From Acidobacteriota bacterium (GTDB lineage Bacteria > Acidobacteriota > Blastocatellia > Pyrinomonadales > Pyrinomonadaceae), in contig CAUJFK010000118.1 of NCBI GenBank assembly GCA_963169175.1, positions 1 through 24,104 of the forward strand: a DNA stretch of 24,104 bases. The letters run 5' to 3'. Positions 1 to 6,462 of the stretch are shown piece after piece. The translations under genes and the position numbers were made by a program. Each line of letters begins with the position of its first letter. Positions within the stretch are counted from its first letter, which is position 1. The notes beneath the pieces are model-generated. The model did not search any database. It was not told where the DNA came from and saw only the letters and a program-made list of their open reading frames with translations.

Positions 1-962
1 GTCCGACCTGCGGCGGCGACATTTTGCTGGCAAATGCCGGCAAATACGAAGACAAGGAAATTATCGAGGGCGTTCTCACATGCAAAAAATGTGAGCGCGA
101 ATATAAGATCGTGCGCGGTGTTCCGCGGTTTGCCGAGATGGACAAGATCGAGGCGGACAAGGCAGCGACGGCCGGCAACTTCGGCTGGCAGTGGAAGAAT
201 TTCACCCAGGAAGACGAACGGTACTACGAACAGCTTCTAGGCTGGCTGCAGCCCGTAAAGCCTGAGTTTTTCGACGGCAAGATCGTTCTCGAAGGCGGCT
301 GCGGCAAAGGGCGGCATACAAAACTGGCCGCCGAATGGGGAGCGAAGGAGGTTGTCGGCATCGATCTCGGCGAGGCTGTCGAATCCGCTTTCGACCTGAC
401 CCGCGATCTGCCGAACGCACATATCGTTCAATGCGATATTTTCAAACTGCCGTTCAAAAAAGTATTTGATTATGCGTTCAGCGTCGGCGTTCTGCACCAC
501 ACGCCTGACCCGAAAAAGGCGTTCCTTTCGCTTGCCGGCAAGGTGAAAAAAGGCGGACATCTTTCGGCGTGGATCTATGGTGCCGAGAATAATGAGTGGA
601 TCACAAAATACGTCAACCCTGTTCGCGAAGGCTTCACGTCAAAGATCAGCCAGCCCGTGTTGTATCAGCTTTCAAAACTTCCGACGCTAAGCCTCTTTCT
701 AACAACAAAGCTCGTGTACCGCCCGGCAAACATTGCCTCAAAACCAATTGCTAGCAAACTTTTTTATAATGATTATCTAAACCATTTGGGCACCTTCGGT
801 TGGCGCGAGCATCACAACATAGTTTTCGATCATCTTGTCGCCCCGACGGCGTTTTATATCGGTAAAGACGATTTCGAGAAATGGTGGGCCGAGATCGGTG
901 CTGAGGATGTGGAAATTACCTGGCATAATCGAAACAGTTGGTGCGGCTTTGGGAAGATGTAG
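1..962 (+). CDS. Class I SAM-dependent methyltransferase with N-terminal zinc-ribbon segment (5' truncated)
   Basis: The frame is open from the left edge, where it already reads P-T-C-G-G-D, so the gene begins outside the window; the TTG at 24 is not a credible start. The first part resembles a Trm112-like or short zinc-ribbon segment: a CG pair at the edge, then C-K-K-C followed by I-V-R-G-V-P-R-F. The Rossmann methyltransferase part follows. Motif I (EGGCGKGR) is encoded near 291-314, motif II is GIDLGEA, and the post-motif is SVGVLHHTPDPKKAF. The C-terminus has the N-R-N-S-W pattern seen in methyltransferases of glycan clusters. It presumably transfers a methyl group from SAM; the substrate cannot be read from the sequence. 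A second methyltransferase lies at 1870, and a glycosyltransferase and asparagine synthase lie downstream, so a role in glycan or lipid modification is an inference. Confidence 0.85.
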   Translation, partial: PTCGGDILLANAGKYEDKEIIEGVLTCKKCEREYKIVRGVPRFAEMDKIEADKAATAGNFGWQWKNFTQEDERYYEQLLGWLQPVKPEFFDGKIVLEGGCGKGRHTKLAAEWGAKEVVGIDLGEAVESAFDLTRDLPNAHIVQCDIFKLPFKKVFDYAFSVGVLHHTPDPKKAFLSLAGKVKKGGHLSAWIYGAENNEWITKYVNPVREGFTSKISQPVLYQLSKLPTLSLFLTTKLVYRPANIASKPIASKLFYNDYLNHLGTFGWREHHNIVFDHLVAPTAFYIGKDDFEKWWAEIGAEDVEITWHNRNSWCGFGKM

Positions 963-964
963 GG

Positions 965-1060
965 CACCATAGAGACACGGCAACGCAGAGAGAAGAAAAA
1001 TGAAATCCTCCGTGCCTCCGTGCCTCTGTGTCTCTGTGTCTCTGTGTCTCTGTGGTAAAA
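965..1060. repeat. Intergenic inverted-repeat element of the 'cacagagacacagag' type, copy 1
   Basis: The left arm, from about 965, is a degenerate ACCATAGAGACACGG followed by GCAGAGAGAAG. The right arm, up to about 1060, is a run of CTCTGTGT units ending TCTCTGTGGTAAAA. The arms are complementary, so the transcript would fold into a long hairpin. Read in the other direction it encodes the familiar spurious E-T-Q-R-H-R type peptide. A related copy lies at 2980-3123. It fills almost the whole gap between the stop at 962 and the ATG at 1068, so any promoter or ribosome binding signal for the next gene must lie in or right after it. Confidence 0.8.
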
Positions 1061-1067
1061 GTTAACC

Positions 1068-1715
1068 ATGAAATTCGATAACGGGATCGATCGAAAATAC
1101 CGCCAATCTGTCAGGGCCGCGTTTGATGCGATCATGGCCCACGGCACCGATCTGCAAAGAAAGATCGCGGGGCAGATCGTCGATTCGAACATGCTTGTCC
1201 GCGTAGCACCGGTCAGCCAGGTCAATGCATCCGGTGTGACCGGCCTGATCGATCCCGGCACAACGAACGAACGCATCGCCGATGAACATCTCAGCCTGCG
1301 CGAGGCCCTCGGCGAGATATACATCGCGATCGCCGAAGAAACCATCGATACAGGCGGCCAACGCGGATGTGAAGGAACCTTCGTGCACGAAGGCCGTCAT
1401 GCCTACGATTTTGCCCGCACCATCACAAGCTTTTCAAACGCCGATGTGAATCCGTTAAGCCTATTTGATCCAACACTTTACGAACTCGAACTCGAAGCTC
1501 ACAAAATATCGGGCGATTACATGCTCTGCATAAACAAACCCGAATACATCGACGAAGGCCTCGGCCTCATGATCCTCGGCCGCGACGCCGCAACCAGTCC
1601 CTGCTACGTCAGCGACACCGGCATCCACCGCCGCCTGCAAGAAAGCTACGGCCTCGACCCCAACGGCAACCAGGGCCCGCGAGCCAGCGAATTGCTAGGC
1701 CTTCGCCTGAAATAG
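1068..1715 (+). CDS. Unknown protein with an HExxH motif, possible zinc metallopeptidase
   Basis: I do not recognise this 215-residue protein as a named family. It has no signal peptide and no membrane helix. The clearest motif is H-E-G-R-H at residues 107-111, followed by A-Y-D-F, with acidic residues in the segment Y-E-L-E-L-E-A-H-K at about 138-146. That arrangement fits a gluzincin-like zinc site, HExxH plus a glutamate some 30 residues later, but this is a motif match only. The C-terminal third (D-T-G-I-H-R-R-L-Q-E-S-Y-G-L) is soluble and polar. The start is the ATG just after repeat copy 1; no good Shine-Dalgarno sequence precedes it. The gene is followed directly by a large inverted repeat that begins at its stop codon. 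Confidence 0.6.
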   Translation: MKFDNGIDRKYRQSVRAAFDAIMAHGTDLQRKIAGQIVDSNMLVRVAPVSQVNASGVTGLIDPGTTNERIADEHLSLREALGEIYIAIAEETIDTGGQRGCEGTFVHEGRHAYDFARTITSFSNADVNPLSLFDPTLYELELEAHKISGDYMLCINKPEYIDEGLGLMILGRDAATSPCYVSDTGIHRRLQESYGLDPNGNQGPRASELLGLRLK

Positions 1716-1849
1716 GCAGAAACACGACCGGTAGGGAGTGTGCCTTTCGATTTTGGAATTGAGATTGCGGAATGCGGATCTCAAATCCAAAATCCAAAAT
1801 CGGCAATCCAAAATGGGGTGGCACACTCCCTACCGGTCGTGTTTCCGCC
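1715..1849. repeat. Large intergenic palindrome with 26-bp perfect arms
   Basis: The segments 1719-1744 and 1820-1845 are exact reverse complements over 26 bases. Pairing extends to 1715/1849 with one mismatch. The loop contains short AAATCCAAAATCC repeats and a second, weaker pairing (ATTTTGGA near 1750 with TCCAAAAT near 1811). The outer left end overlaps the stop of the preceding gene, and the right end lies about 20 bases before the ATG at 1870. It has no ORF of its own and no transposase, so it looks like a MITE-like or REP-like element. In the RNA it would form a very stable stem in the leader of the methyltransferase gene. Confidence 0.85.
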
Positions 1850-1869
1850 ATTTGTGGCAAAATAGAACG

Positions 1870-2634
1870 ATGAGTACCACGCTTCCGCAGGAGATGCAGC
1901 AGCACACCTATGCGATCATGGATCGCGTGGAGGATTCGCATTGGTGGTTTGTCGGCCGCCGGGCTATTCTCGAGTCGTTTCTCAGAAACATAGTTCAGCA
2001 ATTCCACACTCCGCATTCCACACTCCGAATTCTTGACGTTGGCTGCGGCACCGGTGCGAATATTGAGATGCTCTCGCAGTTTGGCGTTGCGGAAGGCGTC
2101 GATGTTTCCGACGATGCACTCGAGTTTTGCCGCAAGAAAGGTCTGACCGTGCAAAAAGGACTTGCGGAAACGCTGCCCTATGCGGACGAAACTTTTGATA
2201 TATCCACCGCACTCGATGTGATCGAACATCTTGACGACGACATCGCGGGCCTCTCCGAAATGCATCGGGTCACCAAAACGGGCGCCTATTCGCTGATCTT
2301 TGTGCCTGCGTTCATGTGGCTTTGGGGTGTACAGGATGATATCTCGCATCACCGCATTCGCTACACGCGCAAACAGATCGTCGAACGAATTGAGAAAGCC
2401 GGATTTACCGTCGAGCGGGCGACCTATGCAAATTTCACATTCTTTGCACCGATCCTTGCTGGCCGCACGTTTATGAAACTGACTGGCCTTAAACCCGAAT
2501 CAGAAAATAACGTCAACATCTCTGCCCTTAACGGCCTGTTCGGCACGATCTTCTCTGCAGAGCGGCTGTGGCTGAAAAATCTCGATTTTCCATTCGGCGT
2601 TTCAATCGTGGTAGTCGCGAAAAAACGAGCTTAA
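1870..2634 (+). CDS. Class I SAM-dependent methyltransferase
   Basis: This 254-residue cytoplasmic enzyme opens with E-D-S-H-W-W-F-V-G-R-R, a signature of a methyltransferase group often found beside polysaccharide genes. Motif I is L-D-V-G-C-G-T-G at residues 55-62. Next come G-V-D-V-S-D-D-A (motif II) and F-D-I-S-T-A-L-D-V-I-E-H-L-D-D-D, typical of the Methyltransf_11/23 type. The ATG at 1870 is preferred over the in-frame ATG at 1738, because the longer version would translate the palindromic repeat. Just before motif I, residues 44-54 (Q-F-H-T-P-H-S-T-L-R-I) are encoded by a tandem 14-bp repeat, described separately. The acceptor substrate is unknown. Confidence 0.85.
   Translation: MSTTLPQEMQQHTYAIMDRVEDSHWWFVGRRAILESFLRNIVQQFHTPHSTLRILDVGCGTGANIEMLSQFGVAEGVDVSDDALEFCRKKGLTVQKGLAETLPYADETFDISTALDVIEHLDDDIAGLSEMHRVTKTGAYSLIFVPAFMWLWGVQDDISHHRIRYTRKQIVERIEKAGFTVERATYANFTFFAPILAGRTFMKLTGLKPESENNVNISALNGLFGTIFSAERLWLKNLDFPFGVSIVVVAKKRA
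2001..2028 (+). repeat. Tandem 14-bp repeat inside the methyltransferase coding sequence
   Basis: ATTCCACACTCCG occurs at 2001-2013 and again at 2015-2027. The unit is 14 bases, not a multiple of three, so the two copies are read in different frames (F-H-T-P, then H-S-T-L-R). The reverse strand reads N-S-E-C-G-M-R, the well-known spurious peptide of simple intergenic repeats, which suggests that an intergenic-type repeat has entered the gene while keeping it open. Confidence 0.7.
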
Positions 2635-2650
2635 TGCCATTATCTAAACA

Positions 2651-2977
2651 ATGTCCGAAGACTTTTATTGCGATGAGGTTCTGTGCGGCAAAACGCCCGT
2701 GGAAAAGGTTTTTGAAACCGAAAATGTTCTCGCGTTTCACCATACGCGGCCGTTCTGGCCGATCCACATTGTTGTGATACCGAAAATTCACGTCGCATCG
2801 CTGCTGACTATTGACGACAACGAGTTACTGATTGAACTAATTGAGGTTGTCAGAAATGTCGCCGCGAAAGTTATTGATGAAAATGGAGCCGCCCGAGTGC
2901 TCACAAACCTCGGCGAATATCAGGATTCAAAACACCTGCATTTTCACGTGAATGCGGGAGACCAGGTTCGTCGATAG
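2651..2977 (+). CDS. HIT (histidine triad) family protein, HINT-like nucleotide hydrolase
   Basis: The 108-residue length is normal for the small HINT/PKCI branch of the HIT superfamily. The triad H-L-H-F-H-V lies at residues 95-100; the middle histidine, H97, is the expected nucleophile. The N-terminal half has the conserved F-x-x-x-x-V-L-A-F-H pattern at 21-30 and P-I-H-I-V-V-I-P-K-I-H at 37-47, which shapes the purine-nucleotide pocket. Known relatives hydrolyse phosphoramidates such as AMP-lysine in the cytoplasm. The gene begins 16 bases after the methyltransferase stop and is probably cotranscribed with it. It ends just before repeat copy 2. Confidence 0.9.
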   Translation: MSEDFYCDEVLCGKTPVEKVFETENVLAFHHTRPFWPIHIVVIPKIHVASLLTIDDNELLIELIEVVRNVAAKVIDENGAARVLTNLGEYQDSKHLHFHVNAGDQVRR

Positions 2978-2979
2978 AA

Positions 2980-3123
2980 ATTCACCACAGAGGCACGGAG
3001 ACACAGAGAAAAGCAGTTGGTTAGTTCGGTCAATACGTTTAATATTCTTTCCTAATAGTTCTTTGCCTTCTCTGTATATCTGTATCTCTGTATCTCTGTA
3101 TCTCTGTGTCTCTGTGGTAAAAT
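2980..3123. repeat. Intergenic inverted-repeat element of the 'cacagagacacagag' type, copy 2
   Basis: The left arm starts TTCACCACAGAGGCACGGAG and continues ACACAGAG. The right arm ends CTCTGTGTCTCTGTGGTAAA. The right arm contains several tandem CTCTGTAT units, so it is longer than the left, which points to replication slippage. It fills the gap between the converging HIT and asparaginase genes, where a hairpin could help end transcription from both sides, although there is no T tract typical of an intrinsic terminator. Confidence 0.85.
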
Positions 3124-3128
3124 CCCGC

Positions 3129-4169
3129 TCACCATAAACTCTTCGCCGCAAATACTTTTCCTTTTGGCCATTCAGAATTTGTGACAACGTAAGTAAACCC
3201 TTTAGCGATCGCAAAGGCGCCGATCTCGCCTTTATTGGACAGCGCGAGAAACGCGACCTGCATTTCTTTTGCTTTGGCCGGGTCGCGTTTTACTATCCGG
3301 CGCACGGCCTCGCGGCAGGCTTGTTCGGGTGTGCGGCCAAGCCGCATTTGTTCGACGACCGTGTGCGTTCCGCAAATGCGTATAACCTCTTCGCCAACGC
3401 CCGATGACACGGCCGCGCCGACCTCGTTATCGACAAACATTCCGGCCCCGATGATCGGCGAATCGCCGACGCGGCCTCGCATCTTGAAAGCCATGCCGCT
3501 GGTCGTCACCATTGCCGCCATTTTTCCCGAAGCGTCCAAAGCGGCCGTCGCCATCGTGTCGTGATTGAATGAACCGTCATCAAACCGATACGGCGGCGGA
3601 ATGTTTCGTGAAATCGGTTTGCGGTTTTCGATATTTATCTCAGGCTTGTACTTCGATTTTTCAAGCCATTTTTTCCACTCCTTCTCAGCTTCAGGCGAAA
3701 GCTTCCCGTCCTCAAGCGGAAAACCGCTCTCGAGCGCAAACTGCTGTGCTCCTTCACCTGAAAGCAAAACGTGCGGGGTATTTTCCATCACCTTTCTCGC
3801 GACCGAGACCGGATGTTTTATGCGTTCGAGGAACGAAACCCCACCGCACGCGCCGCCGCCGTCCATGATCGATGCGTCAAGCGTCACATGCCCGTCGCGG
3901 TCCGGCCACGCGGCCAACCCTACGCAGCAGCTCGGTTCGTCCTCAGAAGCGCGACCCGCAGCCTCGACCGCATCCAGCGGCGTTCCGCCTTTCGACAGCA
4001 CAGGCCAACCGCCATTGTTTGCCGTAATTCCGCTATCCCAGGTTGAAACAATGACCGGCGTCTTTCCGCGAAGTGCCGAGACCTTTTCGCCTTTCTGTGA
4101 AGAAGCTGTCCCGGCAAGCAGAAGCGGCAATCCGGCAACCGGAAGCTCTAAGAAACTCCGTCGATCCAT
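3129..4169 (-). CDS. N4-(beta-N-acetylglucosaminyl)-L-asparaginase family (glycosylasparaginase), Tat-exported
   Basis: This 346-residue protein belongs to the Ntn-hydrolase asparaginase-2 superfamily, in the glycosylasparaginase branch. Such enzymes cleave the bond between N-acetylglucosamine and asparagine and mature by autocleavage. The key H-D-T motif is at residues 203-205, with T205 as the expected cleavage site and nucleophile; it is followed by M-A-A-M-V-T-T-S-G and R-G-R-V-G-D-S-P-I-I-G-A-G, the conserved substrate-binding region. The N-terminal half has D-A-V-E-A and L-D-A-S-I-M-D-G. The N-terminus (D-R-R-S-F-L-E-L, then a hydrophobic stretch to A20) looks like a twin-arginine signal, so it probably acts in the periplasm. 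A clear GGAGG lies 6 bases upstream of the ATG. Confidence 0.88.
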   Translation of the reverse strand: MDRRSFLELPVAGLPLLLAGTASSQKGEKVSALRGKTPVIVSTWDSGITANNGGWPVLSKGGTPLDAVEAAGRASEDEPSCCVGLAAWPDRDGHVTLDASIMDGGGACGGVSFLERIKHPVSVARKVMENTPHVLLSGEGAQQFALESGFPLEDGKLSPEAEKEWKKWLEKSKYKPEINIENRKPISRNIPPPYRFDDGSFNHDTMATAALDASGKMAAMVTTSGMAFKMRGRVGDSPIIGAGMFVDNEVGAAVSSGVGEEVIRICGTHTVVEQMRLGRTPEQACREAVRRIVKRDPAKAKEMQVAFLALSNKGEIGAFAIAKGFTYVVTNSEWPKGKVFAAKSLW

Positions 4170-4175
4170 CTATAT

Positions 4176-4180
4176 CCTCC
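4176..4180 (-). promoter_or_regulatory. Shine-Dalgarno sequence for the glycosylasparaginase
   Basis: The minus strand reads GGAGG here, with 6 bases between it and the ATG at 4169-4167. It is one of the few strong ribosome binding sites in the window and supports the chosen start. Confidence 0.75.
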
Positions 4181-4425
4181 GTCGCTTTTCGTTCGATCCT
4201 CTGTAGTTTAACCAATCGCCCGCGTTAGCTCAAAAGTTTCGTCGATCAGTTTCACTCCTTTTGTACCCTTTGTGGTGAAGAGATCTTGAGCACCCGAAAA
4301 ACAGAGTGCCGACACAAAGATCGCAACGAAAGATCCGCCAAAAACTCGCACAATCCTATCACAAGGCCGTCGGCTGTATTTTCTGGTCTGGAAAGAGTAA
4401 ATTGATAGGTTTGCTGGTGCAAATA

Positions 4426-5406
4426 ATGGATTCGACCGAGATCAAAACCCAAGGCCCCGCGCCGGAGCTTTCGCTTTTTCTACCCGTATTGGACGAAGAG
4501 GAAAATCTTCGCCCGATGTACGAAAAGATCAGGGCCGCACTCGATGCACTTGGAAGAACCGCCGAGGTGATCTTTGTCGATGACGGCTCGACGGATAAGA
4601 GCTTGTCGATATTAAAAGAGATCGCCGCCTCGGATGATCGCGTCCGCGTGATTTCTCTCCGCCGAAATTACGGCCAGACGGGGGCGATGTCCGCCGGGAT
4701 CGACGCGGCCCGCGGCGAAATTCTCATCCCGATGGACGCCGATCTGCAAAACGACCCGGCGGATATAAAACGATTGCTCGACAAGCTGGACGAAGGCTTC
4801 GACGTAGTTTCAGGCTGGCGGAAAAATAGACAGGACAAGTTGATCTCGCGAAAAATCCCGTCGCAGATCGCCAACCGCGTCATCTCATGGATCGGCGGCG
4901 TGCCGCTCCACGATTACGGCTGCAGCCTGAAGGCCTATCGCCGCGAAGTGATCCAGGACGTAAAGCTCTACGGCGAAATGCACCGCTTTATCCCGATCTA
5001 CGCAAGCTGGGCCGGTGCCCGCGTGACCGAGATCCCGGTCGATCACCACGCCCGCACAATGGGCAAATCGAAATACGGCATCTCGCGCACCATAAAGGTC
5101 ATCTTCGACCTGATGACGATAAAATTCATGGCGTCGTATCAGACAAAGCCGATCTACGTTTTCGGCACGTTCGGAATGATCGCGTTCGTATTGGCCGTGA
5201 TCGCCGGCATCTGGGCCATCGTCCTAAAATTCGAAGGCACGTCCTTCATCCTAACGCCGCTGCCGGTGATAACCGTCGTTATGCTTGCAATATCAGTCCA
5301 ATTCTTCCTGATGGGCCTGCTCGCCGAATTGCTCGTGCGGACATATCACGAATCGCAGGATAAGGCGATATATGCCGTGAGGGAGAGGATAGGATTCGAT
5401 GGCTAA
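4426..5406 (+). CDS. Glycosyltransferase family 2, dolichyl/undecaprenyl-phosphate sugar transferase type
   Basis: The GT-A domain occupies residues 15-235 of 326. The nucleotide-sugar motif V-D-D-G-S-T-D is at 51-57, the metal-binding D-A-D at 104-106, and R-R-N-Y-G-Q-T-G-A at 79-87. Two membrane helices follow at about 244-267 and 277-302, as in DPM1/ArnC/GtrB-like enzymes that load a sugar onto a polyprenyl phosphate at the inner face of the membrane. The ATG at 4426 gives a normal N-terminus directly before the first beta strand; a longer in-frame ORF from 4306 adds 40 residues unlike the family. It is the first gene of a compact run ending in asparagine synthase, and its last 8 bases overlap the toxin remnant. 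Confidence 0.88.
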   Translation: MDSTEIKTQGPAPELSLFLPVLDEEENLRPMYEKIRAALDALGRTAEVIFVDDGSTDKSLSILKEIAASDDRVRVISLRRNYGQTGAMSAGIDAARGEILIPMDADLQNDPADIKRLLDKLDEGFDVVSGWRKNRQDKLISRKIPSQIANRVISWIGGVPLHDYGCSLKAYRREVIQDVKLYGEMHRFIPIYASWAGARVTEIPVDHHARTMGKSKYGISRTIKVIFDLMTIKFMASYQTKPIYVFGTFGMIAFVLAVIAGIWAIVLKFEGTSFILTPLPVITVVMLAISVQFFLMGLLAELLVRTYHESQDKAIYAVRERIGFDG

Positions 5407-5732
5407 CATCTTCTTTAACTTCATCGAAACGGCGAAGTTCACCCGTGAGGTTCAGCGAATTCTAACCGACTATGAATACACAAAGCTGCAGTGGAGGCTC
5501 ATCGAATTTCCAGACGCGGGCGACGTCATTCCTGGCGGCGGCGGCCAGAAAGATGCGCTACTCGGCGAAAGGCAAGGGCACAAAAAGCGGAGCGCGAGTG
5601 ATATACTATTTTGCAGTATCCCGCGGCAAGATTTTTGTGTTAGACATCTATTCCAAGAATGAAAAAACCGATCTTGACACCGCACAGCTAAAGGAACTGA
5701 ACGATATCGTGAAGGAGTGGCTGAAAGAATGA
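5399..5732 (+). pseudogene. HigB-type toxin (RelE/ParE superfamily), interrupted by a frameshift
   Basis: Reading from the ATG at 5399 gives F-I-E-T-A-K-F-T-R-E-V then D-Y-E-Y-T-K-L-Q-W and P-D-A-G-D-V-I-P-G-G-G-G. The frame then turns to nonsense. In another frame the expected second half appears at 5544: A-R-K-M-R-Y-S-A-K-G-K-G, then R-V-I-Y-Y-F, Y-S-K-N-E-K-T-D-L and L-K-E-L-N-D-I-V-K. Together they match the HigB-like toxin family of type II toxin-antitoxin systems, which act as mRNA-cleaving ribosome-associated toxins. The break lies in a GGC tract at 5534-5546. Loss of two bases would restore family length exactly. This may be a true inactivation, a sequencing error or, less likely, recoding. 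It overlaps the glycosyltransferase stop by 8 bases and the next gene by 4. Confidence 0.75.
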
Positions 5733-6049
5733 ACACGGAACGTTTTGAACAGCTAAAAGGCAGCGTCATCGAAGCCGGAAGAATCATGCGCGGCGAACAA
5801 AAGCCTTCCCGAGAGTTCCGATTTGAGGTAGTTGATAGTCCCGGTCCTTCGGAAGAGAGATGGGCCATCTGCATGGACTCGGACGATCATCAGCTTATCA
5901 TTCCTCGAAAACTATACGTCGTTCGATTCGGCGAGACAGGAGTTTGGGTGCGGGATGAGAACGGGGAGATGACAGTCTGCGACGTTGACGATTTTCTGCC
6001 GGTTGAATTCGAGCAAGAAGTTCGAGAGCGACTCGCTGAAGCGGCCTAA
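5729..6049 (+). CDS. Antitoxin-like protein without HTH (HigA-like N-terminus plus unrelated C-terminal part)
   Basis: This 106-residue protein starts at the ATG overlapping the toxin stop (ATGA), with GGAG 11 bases upstream. Residues 4-33 (E-R-F-E-Q-L-K-G-S-V-I-E-A-G then M-R-G-E-Q-K-P-S-R-E-F) closely resemble, from my memory of the family, the region before the HTH in antitoxins paired with HigB-type toxins. The Cro/C1-type HTH that normally follows is absent. Instead, residues 56-104 (L-I-I-P-R-K-L-Y-V-V-R, V-R-D-E-N-G-E, D-V-D-D-F-L-P-V-E) resemble a small stand-alone domain seen in hypothetical proteins. I infer a chimera or a decayed antitoxin; if it acts, it could bind toxin but probably would not repress its own operon in the usual way. 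Confidence 0.6.
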   Translation: MNTERFEQLKGSVIEAGRIMRGEQKPSREFRFEVVDSPGPSEERWAICMDSDDHQLIIPRKLYVVRFGETGVWVRDENGEMTVCDVDDFLPVEFEQEVRERLAEAA

Positions 6050-6095
6050 TCATCGTCAAAGACTCGGACCTAACGCCGCGAGAATATCCTGGACT

Positions 6096-6461
6096 ATGAA
6101 AACGGAAGCGAAGTGTCCGGGGTGTGGGCTGCTTGTTGATAAGTCCCATAATCTTAGGAAATGCCCAATGTGTGAGTTTTCGTTACTGGAGTTCTATGAG
6201 ATGCCAGTAAGAGAAAAATGGTACACATGGGGACCTTATCCACTCCTCATCGCGATAGCCGGTTCGTTGGTTCTGGTCGGTGTCTTGGCGACAATCGCAG
6301 CTGGTTTCATCGGTCAGCAGAATTCGGTCTGTGTGTTCCCAATCTCCATCCTGCTAATAGTGGTGATGAACCAAAGCTTCGGTTTCCTATATTCGAGATT
6401 GAGAGATAAACAGGAAAATCCCGTTTCAGAGAAGAACGACCGGCCTGAATCTAACCCCTAA
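6096..6461 (+). CDS. Small zinc-ribbon protein with two membrane helices
   Basis: I do not recognise the family. The 121-residue protein begins with a zinc-ribbon C-P-G-C at 7-10 and C-P-M-C at 23-26. Two hydrophobic segments follow, at about 47-72 and 78-99, and then a charged tail. The ATG at 6096 is chosen because the in-frame extension to 5985 would overlap the previous gene and lacks conserved character. The stop is separated by one base from the ATG of asparagine synthase, so the two are almost certainly translated together. The role is unknown; the layout fits a small membrane adaptor. Confidence 0.65.
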   Translation: MKTEAKCPGCGLLVDKSHNLRKCPMCEFSLLEFYEMPVREKWYTWGPYPLLIAIAGSLVLVGVLATIAAGFIGQQNSVCVFPISILLIVVMNQSFGFLYSRLRDKQENPVSEKNDRPESNP

Positions 6462-6462
6462 A

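Noticed and set aside
854..1400. Minus-strand ORFs with an E-T-Q-R-H-R-G-T-E type sequence
   Set aside because: They are the reverse reading of repeat copy 1 and of the methyltransferase and HEGRH genes; this peptide is a known artefact of such repeats.
1738..1869. Longer N-terminus for the methyltransferase at 1870
   Set aside because: It would translate the right part of the large palindrome and has no family character; the ATG at 1870 is directly followed by conserved sequence.
965..3123. CRISPR-like reading of the repeated 'ctctgtgt' units
   Set aside because: The units are contiguous simple repeats without spacers, and no cas genes are present.
2927..3214. Minus-strand ORF reading T-T-E-T-Q-R-Y-R-D-T-E
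   Set aside because: It is a translation of repeat copy 2 with ends in two real genes.
4257..4325. Possible degenerate third copy of the 'ctttgtgtt' repeat (TTTTGTACCCTTTGTGG, then CACAAAGATCGCAACG)
   Set aside because: The similarity is short and the arms do not pair well; it may be chance in the leader of the glycosyltransferase gene.
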